Below, piece by piece: positions 23,901 through 35,591 of a stretch of 64,000 bases of DNA (position 1 is its first letter; every line of letters begins with the position of its first letter). The DNA is from Choanephora cucurbitarum (taxonomy: Eukaryota > Mucoromycota > Mucoromycetes > Mucorales > Choanephoraceae). The translations under genes were made by a program, and so were the position numbers. Where the stretch lies: assembly GCA_025331435.1 (NCBI GenBank), contig JAIWNI010000027.1, positions 124,001-188,000 of the forward strand. Reading direction: 5' to 3'. The notes under the pieces are model-generated. The model saw only the letters and a program-made list of their open reading frames with translations, searched no databases and had not been told where the DNA came from.

Positions 23901-25199
23901 CTTGACTCTGCTACTCGTTTGTAGCGCTGACTGCAAAACTGATGGACGCATGTGATAATTCGTTTGGATGCAAACCTTTAGAATCTTCCGAGCATCGTCG
24001 AAAAAAGTGAAGAAATTAGTCCTCATGCTGTAAATTGTATTCTGTTTTGCACGTTTATTTCTCTGTTGAGGGTTTCAAGAGCAAGATGTACTCATAATAG
24101 ATAAAAAGACGCGTCAACGAGGACAATTTCCACTTTTTTTTCTACAAGCAATTCAAGTCTCATCTTTATTCTTTTCTTTAAATAGGTTATCTATCTAGTG
24201 TTTTTTCTTTGATATCGCTTGTTGTGTTGACTGCATGCTCTTCTGATGACTTGTTCTATTGCTTCAGGTGCATCGTCTGAACTATAGCCTTAAAAAAAAG
24301 AAGGAAAATCGACCAAGCTGATTTGTGGTTCTTAGTTTTAATTAAGTTTTATTTACCAACTGGATAAAATATAGAGGTTAAATATAAAATACAATAATAA
24401 TAGGTTAAATATAGTGACTAAAATGTTGGTAATAAGTGAATGAATATATGAGAAATAAAAGAAGTAATGAAATCGATACAAAACAATAATGAGAGAAAAA
24501 CGTAGGATGGAGGAAAATGGAAGGATTGGTTTTAAGAGTAGTGTATCATATCACAAGTACAATATAATGATCCACTGCAACGAAGCAGTCGTACAATAGA
24601 ATTACCAAATTCGATTCAACACAGAACAAAGCCAAGAAAAAAAAAGCTGGGTTTCAAAGCAAAATTAATTCAAGCACTGGAGCTGTCAAGCGGTAGAAGA
24701 CCTCTTCAAAGGCGGAATTCATATAGCAAAGACCTATCATCCATCTAGAAATTGCTCTCAAGCGTCAACCAAAAGGCGCATCTGAATCCCTAGTGTAGTG
24801 TTTTTTGGAAGAACCTAGAAGTCATCTTAGCTACTAAAAAAAAAGGCTAGAAGCCCTAATACGCTAAAGAAGTGTCCAGTTATGGAATATATGAGGATCT
24901 GCATTTTACTATTATAAGGAAGTCCTATTTGACATTATGCAATCAATAAGCATACCTAAATTTTTAGTTACGCCATAATTAAAGAAGCCCAATATGGCTA
25001 TTAAATAGAAGAAGCACGTCATCATACTAAGAAATATGCTCATTTATGTATATCTAATTCTCTTGATCCCATTCGTTCTTACGATATGTGTAAGCATAAT
25101 CTATCAAATCAAATTCATTCATATTAAAGACACCCTACTTTTTTATTGGATCAATGTCAAATGAAAAAGCATTTCTTCGTCGTGGATGAACAAAATTTT
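20934..25199. other. Gene-poor interval
   Basis: No confident gene is seen. Between about 21,180 and 21,530 a pyrimidine-rich tail after 'tgttgtgagtcctaac' looks like a possible solo LTR, but neither a second copy nor a target duplication was found. A palindromic GGCGTTTTATACGCC lies at about 21,644. About 23,300-24,000 is a long CT-rich stretch with only short frames, similar in composition to 35,800-37,000. Both stretches end near 'aaagacgcgtcaa' (about 24,106 and 36,961). Candidate minus-strand exons at 22,083-22,491 are listed separately. Confidence 0.5.
22083..22491 (-). other. Candidate exons of an unidentified protein
   Basis: On the minus strand one open stretch reads DGTSRQTPITNSVALYFVNL then QLKFIIITQRNK. 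After a plausible intron a second reads NHVNLTILDLLQNQKTTSNN and FKLPEYVHQYFYALHNIK, leading to a GG|TAAAAG boundary. The composition looks coding but no start, end or family could be fixed. A pseudogene is equally possible. Confidence 0.2.
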
Positions 25200-25324
25200 G
25201 ATAGCCATTTTACGAGAAATAGAATTGACTGAATCAAAATGTCATGGCTAGAAATCTCTTCTTCTTCCTAAGCATACTATGGCATCCTAATTCATTCAAC
25301 TGTATTTCTCGTAGAATGGCTATC
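25200..25324. repeat. Long imperfect hairpin (48-bp arms, 29-nt loop)
   Basis: Arm 25,200-25,247 (begins GATAGCCATTTTACGAGAAA) and the reverse complement of 25,277-25,324 (begins GATAGCCATTCTACGAGAAA) match at about four of five positions over 48 bp. The loop is pyrimidine-rich. It could be a miniature foldback transposon or a transcribed hairpin. The immediate flanks show no target duplication. Confidence 0.75.
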
Positions 25325-25429
25325 AGTCACGGTTAATTTTTGAGATAAAACATTTGTGATATACCTTTAGTAACTTTTTCTACGATTGCATTATTAAAAA
25401 TATATAAAAAAGAGTTGATTTCTGACCTA

Positions 25430-28400
25430 CATTTATGCCACCGAGGGCAAAATCTGCGCTGTAGTGATGAGAGGGAGCGCCCTTTCAGAAACTGACAGTG
25501 TTGAAGAAGTCAAAGCTTTAGATCTGTCAAGAAAGTCTCTAACTGTGAGGACGTGTTATATTATGGGTAACCCAAGATTATGACGGCTTTATCAGAGAAA
25601 GCATTATGGAAAGTGATCCTATGTTCAATGCAAATCGATATTCAATTTGGGTGAGGCGCACCAGAAAGAGACACCACACTTGTTTTAAAGAGATTGGTTT
25701 TCGCATTAGATGCACGAGAGTAGGTTGCAAGTAGCTCCAAAAGTACCGGTCATCCCTCAGTAGATGAGAGAAATACCTTCAAATCGTCAGCATAACCTAA
25801 GAGTTTTAGAGAAGTAGGGGCTGGGTAGCGTTCAGACCAAGTGAAGGAAGAAGGGAGTCTTGTAGTTGAGGCTGGAAGGCCAGATAAACCAACTCTTGTT
25901 AGACGTGGACAAGTCAGAATAGAACGCAAGAACAGTTCGTACGCTAAATTGAACAACAAAGGAGAGAGAGGATTGCCTTTGCAAAGTCCTCTGCGACAAT
26001 GCCGAGGTGCCCCCAGCCATTCATTGATTGAGATGGCAATCTCCGTGTTGAAGAACAGTATGGACAGGCTAGCAATAAGAGTTGTTGGAAGACCGAATCG
26101 ACCTAAGACTGCTTCTAAATACTGAAGATGAACCCGATCATATGCCTTTTCCGCATCCAGAAGGATGGAGACTTGGAGATCCGTCGAGCCGGCATGTTGC
26201 AGATCAGTCATCAACATGTGGTTAAGCCACCCATTGTCAGATATTAACCGCTGAGGCATGAAACCGGTTTGATAAGGATTAATCAGATCCGGTAATGTCT
26301 AATTGAAGCGATTGGCAAGTAATTTGGTGAACAATTTTGCATCTGAATTAATCAATGACAAAGGTTGCCGTTTGGCTAACGAGGTAAAGCCACCCCTTTT
26401 TAAAGAGTAGCACCCTCTGTGTTTGTTGCCAAGAGGGAGGAAAAATTCCTGAGAGAGTAGACGCTAGGATAGCTAGGAGCAATTGCTTCAACGCAGGAAA
26501 TTTAAGGAAGAGAAATTTGTACACCTCAAAAGGGATACCATCAAGGGGGGCAATGTTTCAGCAAGTCGGTCAAATCATCACCCGTAAGTTCCTCTGTTAG
26601 CAAGTCAGAATCAGTGGAACTTACTCGCACTGTATCCGGTATACAAGACAGTAGAGTGTCAATTGCTGTTGTATCAACATCTTCCGGTGAGTGTAGAGAC
26701 CTTAGAAGGAACGAGCTTCCCTAAGGATAGAATTGCTATCCGAGAGTAAATCCCCTGTTTGTAAGCAGTGAAGAGTTTAGATGGTTTGCTGATTCTGACA
26801 ACTTTTGATTACTCCAAAAAATACTTAATGTTGCGCTCGCCCTATTTATGCTACCGTGTAGCCAATCGAAGCATGTATTGCTGAATCTCATGTCGAAGGA
26901 GTCCCTCAATCTGTTCGTCGACCGTCTGGAGTAGTGGCACTGAAAACGGAAAAAAGGCCTGGCTACAATTTGAAGCATTACCTTAAACTGATCCCACAAG
27001 TGAGCACGTGCTTGAGGTCCCATTGCAAATGGATCAGGAAGGAGAACAAAGAACTTCTTTATAGAAGCAAGCAACATGGAAACAAAGGAAGGAATGGTGA
27101 GCAGTGTTGGATTAAAATGCCAAGAACCTGGACCAAAATCCCACTCTTGTGAAGACCAAGTCAACTATCTGGAGGCAATGATCGGTTCAAGTGGAGAGCA
27201 AAAAGTGGGATTTGGAGTTGATCAGGCGAGAAGAAAGAGAGCTAGTAGCAAATATGCAGTCAATTGTTGTTCTGGAAGCGCTAGGAACGGGGCCTTTAGA
27301 GGTGGGTCGAAAATCAGGAAAGCAATTAACATAGTTGGTTTGAAGCCATTCATGCCATAATGCTATTGCCCGATGTCGAGTATCAGCAGGATCATTGAGG
27401 TGAGTGTTAAAATTCCCTAAGATAACGGATGGTACGAGAGCATCCTCATCGTCTTGTAAGGGGGATGAAAGACAATATAGACTCAGTGAAAGAGAGTTGC
27501 TGAGCTCTGACTGCGGGAAAGTGCAGATTTAAAACGGAACATACTGATTGACCCAAATAATCCTGGATTCTGGCAAAGATACAGCGATCATCCAAGTAGT
27601 TGGTGGAACTACTAATAGAACAGGAAGAATTAAGGCATATAATAGCACACTACTTGGTGACGCAAAGAGAATAATTAGGGAAAGGGAAGGTACTAAAAGT
27701 ATGTGGTTGATCGTCGGAAAGAGAGGAAGCGGGAGTTGCGGAGACGTCTTGGAGACAGAGAACATCAATAGTTGAACTAAGGGATTTAAGATATTGCAAG
27801 AATTCTTTTCGGGTTTTTGCAGAGGACTTTTTGAAAATGCTACGAGCATTTAAAGAGCCAATTCGACAGTGTTTGACTCTTATTGGATCTGATTAGCAAT
27901 ATGAGAGGACACCTCATCATCTGAGAAGGGAAACTCGGTGTCAGAGTCCATCTATGTCGCTAAAGAGGTAGAAGCATGTGCGGAGGCTTCCGATCCATGA
28001 ACATAGTATGTAGACCGAGAATGAAGGTTTGTACTAGTCCTGCTGACCGGTATTTTGGGAGCCTTAAGCCTAGTCTGGTCTGAAGTGGCCAAAGTTGCAG
28101 TTTGTGTAGACTAACTTTTATCCTTTGAAGATCTCTCAACCTGTTTCATAAATTGTGTATCCCTTGACTCAACTATCCTCTCATAAGAGACAATTGCATC
28201 GGCATCATCCTCTTCCACGACAAAATCGGCAGGTGTGATCTTTTTCATGACATCTAAAGTATTTCTGTGCTGCCAGCTTGGGGCAAGCGTCTCTCCTATC
28301 ACCAGCCTGACGGTAATAAAAACATATAGGATCCCCGCTGCGAAAATGTGCTGGTGCATGGACATCCCATTTTTCCAGATACAACTGATGATTCAAAGGC

Positions 28401-28850
28401 TGTATGACGATAGGAATGCCTTTAGCGTCTACTGCAGCTGAAGTGGTATTTACCACAAAACTAATTTCACTGTCAAAGTGGCCTCGATCGACATGCTTTC
28501 TGATTTGATAAACCTGTCCGTAATGGCTGAGTGACTGATGTAAGCCTGAAAGTAGCAAATCCAGCGAAACATGAACAAAGTTATTGAGGCTCAGTGTGAC
28601 TCTTAAGGTACAATCTTTCACAATTACGCCATTAGTAACAGCCAACTGTCTGTGTTCTACCGACTTGAAGCGAGCTTCAATAAGGAATAAATTGAGTGAG
28701 CTATGAGAATGACTACTGATATTCTTGAATCCATTGACTATACCAATCATATCAATGAGATCATAAACATCCACATAGTCTGAAAACAGGTCGTTGGGAA
28801 AGGAGAACAAAACAGACTCGTCATTGAGTGTCTATTAAACATTTGCAGAC
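25430..28850 (-). mobile_element. Decayed LINE (ORF1, endonuclease, reverse transcriptase)
   Basis: On the minus strand, 5' to 3': an ORF1-like protein (28,810-28,205) ending in CCHC-like knuckles (CFYYRQAGDRRDAC, FRCHEKDHTCRFC), an endonuclease region broken by frameshifts (about 27,900-27,200), a linker (27,164-26,736), and the reverse transcriptase (26,259-25,750) with LLDAEKAYDRVHLQYLEAVL and the catalytic LLGYADDLKVF. Multiple stops make it inactive. The 3' zf-RVT part is absent here, so the copy is 3'-truncated or continues elsewhere. The LTR remnant at 29,300-29,495 lies just beyond its 5' end. Confidence 0.85.
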
Positions 28851-29299
28851 GCTTTACGGTTAAGCGATGCTGAAGTAAAGCCTTCACTCTCGTATATGGC
28901 GATGGTCTCATATTTGGAAGGCTGAGAAGGTAGATTCCTTCTATTCGTCTGTATAAACGAAAGTTGATTGCCCCGATTAATGATGAAGCTTCATAAGGAA
29001 GCAGAGAGTTTCATAGGGAAGGAAATAGACTTTTATTTCTTAGATGGAGAATTGTACTAAGCTACATACTCAAACTATATAAGTGTTGGATGTGCGAAAG
29101 AGCCTTGATCTCATATTTATCCACTTACAACTTAATGATTATTTCTATTTCGACTTCATCTTGTTCCTTTGACAACTACTTTGGATAATCCTTATTCATG
29201 GTCAGTACTGACATCCCACCAATGATTTACCAGTTACTTAGATTCAGGTACAGTTGACCAATCAACCTTTATAAGTACTTCTTCTTTACAAGACTGTCA

Positions 29300-29495
29300 T
29301 CATCTATTTTGCATCTGATTTTTCATTGATGCTATCTTCTATCATAAGCCTTTGCAAAAGCTTTATAATCTCAGTTGAAATAGCATCTTCATGAAAAGTA
29401 TAAATAAGATCGATATTTAAGAGTAAATAAAAAGTATCTTTCAGTCTAATTAATTTCTCTTGTCTCTACAATTGTGAATTATTTAGTCTTCAACA
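29300..29495 (+). repeat. LTR remnant (3' end), related to the LTR at 2930-3147
   Basis: It shares with 2930-3147 the 'cataagcct', 'tataatctcagttg', 'agtctaattaatttctc' and 'cttcaaca' blocks in the same orientation. No element interior follows; a LINE fragment begins right after 29,495. It is therefore probably a solo LTR or an element end inserted into LINE sequence. The 5' border is unclear. Confidence 0.5.
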
Positions 29496-29960
29496 GGGAC
29501 AATGAAAGAACAAATGGTAGATATCCTCAATGTCACTACAGAAATCGCAGGCAGAGGAAGGATACTGCGTAGGCAAGATGCAAGACAGTAGACGTCGAGT
29601 GAGGATCAGTTTATTTAGTAGCCGGCAAAGGACATTCCACTGGACTGTAGTGAGAGCCAGAAGCCAAAAACGAATCCAAGCAGCTTTGGATGGAGTTTGT
29701 AGGTGCGCACTAAGAACTACGGAACGTTTATTGATCTGGTCGCATGAGATACGAGGATTGCACAGTGCAGGGTCATCCCCAAACAGCGATTGCCGACGGC
29801 GGAAAGCAAAAAAGTTGCAGGATTTGAGAACGACTGAGGCGTGAGCAGGGTTATACAGACAAAGTGAAGAGGACTGAATACATTGAGCAAAGACAGGACT
29901 AAGGACACAAGCGCTACGCAGTTGGAATTTGTTGAGTGTCAAAGACCATTGCCCTTCGCT
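29496..29960 (-). mobile_element. LINE 3' fragment (zf-RVT region)
   Basis: The open stretch 29,942-29,496 reads SPVFAQCIQSSSLCLYNPAH, then WIRFWLLALTTVQWNVLCRL and CDFCSDIEDIYHLFFHCPC, the Cys/His pattern of the zf-RVT domain. It is clearly related to the fragments at 30,271-31,410 and 37,355-38,230. It is cut at 29,495 by the LTR remnant. Confidence 0.8.
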
Positions 29961-30270
29961 CTTTAAAAGATCTGGAGCAATTAGTTATCAGCCTTACAAC
30001 AATTTGCATTTATGATAGAGTTAACTATAGAAAAAGATTGTTCATGGCTCTTGATTTCGATAGAACACATAAAATAAGTCTGTAGATCACTCATTTGCAC
30101 TTCTCTGATACATCTAGTGATTTATCTATATGCAATGTTAGCATTTTTTGTATAGTATTTTATGATTACTATACGATACATTTATCTAATTCTTTAGTAA
30201 AACTTGGTATAATTTCTTGATGGTGTCTTGTAAGTATCATGCTAACAATCGTTGTTCTTTTTTTAGAAAC

Positions 30271-31410
30271 TGAGTTTTATTTGTTGCACGTATTCTAAGA
30301 TGTAAAACTACAAAAAGCGGCGCTCAACAATTAGGAAGTAGACAAAAAGAGATGGAAATAAACTTACTTTGTAATATTATCGATGGGGTTGTGAGTAGAA
30401 AAGGAGAACTACTATAAATTAGCAGACTCAGAGAAGAAAGAGCGCTCGACTTGCCAGCGAGTTTGCTGAAGAACTGCAGTATAAACGAAGGCAGTGTCAT
30501 TGAAGATGAAGAGCCAATTAGCACGCCAAACTTCGGATAGGGCGACGATTAGGAAATAGTTCGCTGCAACACGAGATGAGGGCAGACAACGGATATTGGA
30601 GAAGCTCAGAGTGGAGAGGACAGAGAAGAGAAGATCAATAGTCGTATCAGGCCATAGAAATTCACAAATAAGATGGTCCCAGAAGAGAAACTTCGGTGGG
30701 CATCGAAAGAAAAAGCGGAAAATATCCTCCATATTAGAACAGAGGAGACAGCTCGGTGGCGAGTTGAGGGAGCGAGAAAGGAAATGGCGTGTGGGGACTT
30801 TTTGGAAAATGAAACGAAAGACAGTGTTCCATTGGATGGTTAAGGGGGCGAGGGCCTAGAAGCGCTTCCACGAGGCCGTGGTCATTTGAGGTAAGAGGAA
30901 GAGGCGGCTGCTCGAGTGCACAGTGACTAAATGGCGGAAAGCTCTGGACACTGATTTAGCAGAGGCAAATTGTTGGTCATCCTCGCGAATAAAAAGCCTT
31001 TGTTTAAAGGCGAAAATGTCCAGGGAACGACGGGCTACTGGTACATGCATAGGGTTGTGGAGGCTCAAAGAAGGACGGGTCAAGCATTGAGAGAATACGG
31101 GTTCCAGAGAGCAATTATTGTTGACTAAAGCTCGGTGAAGCTTACCACTGAGTGTTCGGATAGGCGTAGGAAGTTCCTCTCTAAGGATGGGTGTTAGATA
31201 GTGGCCAAGAGGATGGTAATAGTACAAGTCGGACACCAAAGCATCACAGAGAATGGACAGGCGAAACGTTGCACTAGGGATCACAACAGCTCGAAGTGGT
31301 GGGACCAGACATTCGAGAGGGTTGGGAATGTAAGTGAATGGGCGAATAGTTATTCTTTCATTTTTGCTTATCGGAACCGAACTTCGACCAATAGAACTGC
31401 TTAATATCAT
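30271..31410 (-). mobile_element. LINE 3' fragment, same family
   Basis: Two open stretches (31,410-30,856 and 30,732-30,412) separated by one stop (MTTASWKRF* then APLTIQWN). They hold the post-RT region and a zf-RVT-like motif (CLLCSNMEDIFRFFFRCPP). The 3' untranslated end ('ttttatttgttgcacgtatt', 30,273 onward) is shared with the LINE ending near 37,355, which fixes the element's 3' terminus. It is 5'-truncated near 31,410; no target duplication was identified. Confidence 0.8.
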
Positions 31411-31589
31411 ATACCATTATAAAGTTTGCCCTTAAAGCGTGTGACTTTTAACGGAGGTATTTTCTTATCAGGTAACCTAAGGGCAATGAAATTTTCTTCT
31501 ATTTGTTGCATGTATCAATTAGGAAAATTGAAACAATTAATTGGATAGAAAATAAGCAAATAAAAGTGTGACTAGACTAAGCGGTGATG

Positions 31590-34490
31590 TATTTCCCTTT
31601 AAAATGGACATCTATGCAAAAGTAGGATGATGTTCACCAATTATCCTTGTCTTCTTGAACTCTAGATATACGTCCTAGATTTTCATTTCTCATTTCAGTG
31701 TTACACTAGAATGAGGCTGTGTCCGTATTGCTTGTGACCTGATCTGTTTTGCTCCTTGCACCAAGAGGCTGTGTCTCTTTTATTAGATACAAAGAAGCTA
31801 CAAGCTATTCATTTGATGTGGATATGTTGCCCTATAATTGCTATCTGATGTATAGTGCTGCTATACTGTTCATAGCTCTTGATGATTGTTCAGATGTAAT
31901 CAAGTAGTACAACAATCAGCCTAAAAGCAAAGCAAAAAAAAAGAGATGGTCCACTGAGCTAGAATAAGGATAGCACAAAAAGGAAACAAGGAGATCTGCG
32001 ATATGTTGATTCTTCATAAATGATGGAGAGTTTTGCAGCCATCAAACTAGCGCCAACTCTTATGGAAAGTGCCGTAGTAGATCAAAGGCCATCGACGCAC
32101 CCTGTACCAATGATTTAGAGGGTGAATGGATCTAAATGGGATGAGACCTGGCTAAAATTTGATTCACTTTTTGTGAACTGATTTGCGTATGTGACATTCT
32201 GTTTCGTTACGCGAAATCATGTATCACTCTGATCCAAGTCAGGCAAACTTTTATTCCGTTCACCTCTTCATAAAAACATCTGTTTCTCTTATCTTTTTAC
32301 TCAAATTTTGCTTTCTTCTGCTAATTCTATATCACACATGAAGAATTTATTTTGCTTACTGTCTCTGACTGTTTTCTTTACAACAAGAACTCATGCAGAA
32401 GCAATACAGCCTCGAACTGATGCTAGTAAATTTCATTTCATCTTCTGTTGTTGTTTGCTCCTTGAACCTAACTACTTAATTTATTAAGGTTGTGCCTATC
32501 TGGGCAAAAAAGTCTATTGTTATGGAGGTTTCGTTGATAGCACACCAACTGATGACAGTATGATTATACTCGACATCAACAAGAACGGCGGAGATACTAT
32601 TGGGAATCTGAACAGTCAATGGGAACCTGCTTCACCGGCTACTAACAACATCAACTTTGGCAAACGTACTTTTCTTCAGGCTGTAGCTCTACCTGATGGC
32701 AAAAGCCTGATGATACAAGGTGGTTATAGTTTTAAAAACACTACTTTTGGAGATCAAACAATTATATATAGCGCAGAAAGCAATGCATGGACTAAACAAC
32801 CCAATTATGTTGATTCCCAGAATAACATTAAGCAAACGTAAGTTACTTTTTCTTTGATTTTCTAGAAAAAAAGTACTTATTTTTTGTTCTCTTTTAGCTA
32901 TTTTGGTACTGGCGTTTATGCTAAATCGATTAATAGCATTGCTTTTTATGGGGGATTTAAGCAGTAAATAGACAGTCAAATATTCACGCAATTATTGATT
33001 TAATTGACAACAACCATAGGAATTTTGACAATACCACTAACAGTACCGACTCAAGTGATATTTTAAGCATAATTGGTGGTTTCAACAATGTGACACTCTT
33101 TGACCTTTATACAAACGTAAACGAAACAGATATGCTCAAGTAGTATCAATTGATTGACTTTCTTTCATTGAATAGACTTGGAAGGTACCTGCTTCAACCA
33201 ATGCGCCCACCACTCTTCATATTCGTCAAGCAGCTGTCTATGTTCCAGCAAACAACAAGATCTATTATTTTGGCGGAAAGTATCTCGACAAAAATACTAA
33301 TGTTTTACAATATTCTTCTATGACTGATGTTATGGTTTATGACACTGTATATGAAGCTTGGAGCAACATCACTTCTAAAAACAACAGTGCTTTATCACCT
33401 AGAACCAAGCATTCTGCCACACTTTGTGAGTACTAGAAAACAAAACAAAGTTTATAGTCTTTTGTAAGAATCTAACATTCATTTACCTTGTCATTATCGC
33501 TAGTGCCTGATGGACACAACATTCTGGTATATGGTGGCACTTCTGATGATATGTACCCTGTAAAAGATTTTTTTTATACTTTTGACATCAACACAAACCA
33601 ATGGACGCTTCACAATTTGATAGCACCAAATGGTACATCTGGCGGAAGATTTGGTCATTCAGGTGAGAGTTTCTTATTTTCTCTAAAAGAAAAAAAAAGC
33701 TAAACTAAACCACGGGTATACATTTAGCTGTTATGATGGATGACACTGCTGTTGGTATCTTCTTTGGTGTAAATGACATTGGGGACTCCCTTAGCAATTT
33801 TCTTGTTTTGGATGTTAGAAATGTCAGTCAACTTTCATTTTTAGATAGATATCCTATCAGTTCAGATAGTTCCAACCTCAGTAAGAATACTATAGTTGGT
33901 ATTGCTGTTGGTGTGTCTATTGTAAGTTTTCTTTTTCATAAAAAAAGAAAGACAAGAGGTTTTGATTTAACATTTGTTGATACAGGGTGTATTGGCTATC
34001 ATAGCAGGCATCATTTATATTGTTCGAAGAAAAAAGCAAAGATCCAGCCAACAAACCGCTCGAATTACTAGCCATGCAAGCACACATCCTGAAACAGAAA
34101 TGCTTGAAGTTGATTGGGACAAGATTGATGAACAGTTTGTTCAAACAAATAGGCAATCACAAACAATATCACAAACACCAAATGAGCATGATTTGCCGGG
34201 AGGATCTTCTAGACATAACCCTGTACCTACGGTTGTAAAACCTGACTCTACGGTTGTAAAACCTGACTTAGGAAACTAATCTTTTTTCTTTTTGTAACTT
34301 TCTCTTTAATGTTTATATTATGCTTTGTATTTTTTGTTATTAAATCGTTCATTTTATCCAAAATCTTACCTTTACGATAAGAGTTACAAAAACATCAACA
34401 ATGATACAAGGCTATTTTCTTCAATTTTACAATATCTTTATGTCTTCAAGAAATGGTTGTGTATATGATGTCTTTTCTTATTTAACAAAG
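31590..34490 (+). repeat. Duplicated unit B carrying kelch gene B
   Basis: Shares its start with unit C ('gatgtatttccctttaaaatggacatc') but lacks several hundred bases present in A and C after 'ccaattatcctt' (about 31,645). Its 5' flank from about 31,850 to 32,190 is almost identical to C. Similarity to the A and C 3' flanks stops at 34,490, exactly where a Tc1-like element begins, so the 1.4-kb distal flank is missing. Confidence 0.82.
32338..34279 (+). CDS. Kelch-repeat single-pass surface protein, copy B
   Basis: Same eight-exon structure and intron positions as copy A, with every splice site preserved and no stop. Signal peptide MKNLFCLLSLTVFFTTRTHA. The blades are recognisable (VYCYGGF, LMIQGGY, IAFYGGF, IYYFGGK, ILVYGGTSDD, VGIFFG), with many substitutions in loops, mainly in exons 4 and 5. 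The transmembrane segment is retained (TIVGIAVGVSI...AIIAGIIYIV) before RRKKQR. The tail contains a 7-residue tandem duplication (STVVKPD) near its end that is absent from A and C. It appears intact and probably encodes a functional surface protein. Its core promoter differs most from the other copies. Confidence 0.87.
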
Positions 34491-35591
34491 TACAGTGTGT
34501 TTGCAAAAAATAAGATAGAATTCTAACAATGCATGGAATGATTGATCCTCTTTATCCCTTTTTTATGTTGATATGGCTCAAAGAATCCACTTAACTGATG
34601 CAGAGAAATGTCTTATCGTCAGATTAAGTCAAAATGATATAACAGCTAAGCAAATTTCATGAGCTGCAGGTGTGAAGCCGGCTAGCGTCTACACACTCTT
34701 GAGAAGGTCAAAATTGTAAGGTACAACAGATCATGCTAAAGGATCTGGAAGTCATAGAATTTTGAGGATTCTTAAACGGGTCATTGTGCTTAACAGAGGA
34801 GCAGTTTTGGCTGAATTGACGTCCTCTTTGCCTGTCAAGGTTCACAGGGACACCGTTTGTCGTGCACTGCGTAGAATGCGTTACAGAAGCCGAGTAGCAC
34901 AGAAGAAACCCTTTCTGAATGCCTTCTATCGAAGAAGAAGACTTTAATTCGCTAGAAAACACAAGCACTGGACATCGGAAGACTGGAAGACTGGAAGAAG
35001 GTGATTTGGACGAATGAAAGTTGGTTTGAAAACGGCAAGAATTCTGCTGAGATGATGGTTTGACACCTGCCATTCGAAAAGTACTTTGAAGAATGTCTAG
35101 CACCTAGCTTCAAGAGTGGCAGGACGAGCTTGATGGTTTGGGGTGCCTTCGGGTAAGGTCGTAAGTGCCGGCTCCACTTCTGCAGCGATATTGATCGCAA
35201 AGGAGAAGGCTTTGTGTCATCCATATACAATAACCCTCTCTTTGAATTCTATGGACGGGAGCAAAATCTAGTACTTATGGAAGATGGGGCTCCTGTTCAA
35301 AGATGTAGAGCTGCAAAAGATTGGGAGTTGGAAAAGGGATTGAAGATGCTAGGCTGGCCTGCACAGTCGCCAGATTTAAACCCGATCGAAAATCTATGGA
35401 TGATTATGAAGCAACGAGTGCAGGTCTACCGAAGTAAACACGGGTGTTTCTTCAGCACAGAAGTCCACAGGACATGCTTGCGAGAAGTATGGAACAACTT
35501 CAAGCCAATAGATTGGGATAAACTAATTGTAAGCATGCCCAAAAGACTTAGATATGTCCTTGCCCACAAAGGTGGACCAACAAGATATTAG
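34491..35591 (+). pseudogene. Decayed Tc1/mariner-like transposon
   Basis: Begins at a TA dinucleotide followed by a TIR-like CAGTGTGTTTGCAAAAAATA (34,493). The transposase starts at ATG 34,573 (MAQRIHLTDAEKCLIVRLSQ, helix-turn-helix) and is interrupted by several stops and frameshifts. The second half, 35,214-35,591, is open and contains LMEDGAP and SPDLNPIENLW. The spacing between Asp and Glu is 34 residues (DD34E, Tc1 type). The first catalytic Asp appears as Asn (WTNESWF). No matching right TIR was found before 35,760. The element truncates unit B. Confidence 0.85.

Noticed and set aside
27529..27849. Hydrophobic minus-strand protein (Leu/Pro-rich)
   Set aside because: It lies within the LINE endonuclease region and is better explained as a frameshifted remnant.
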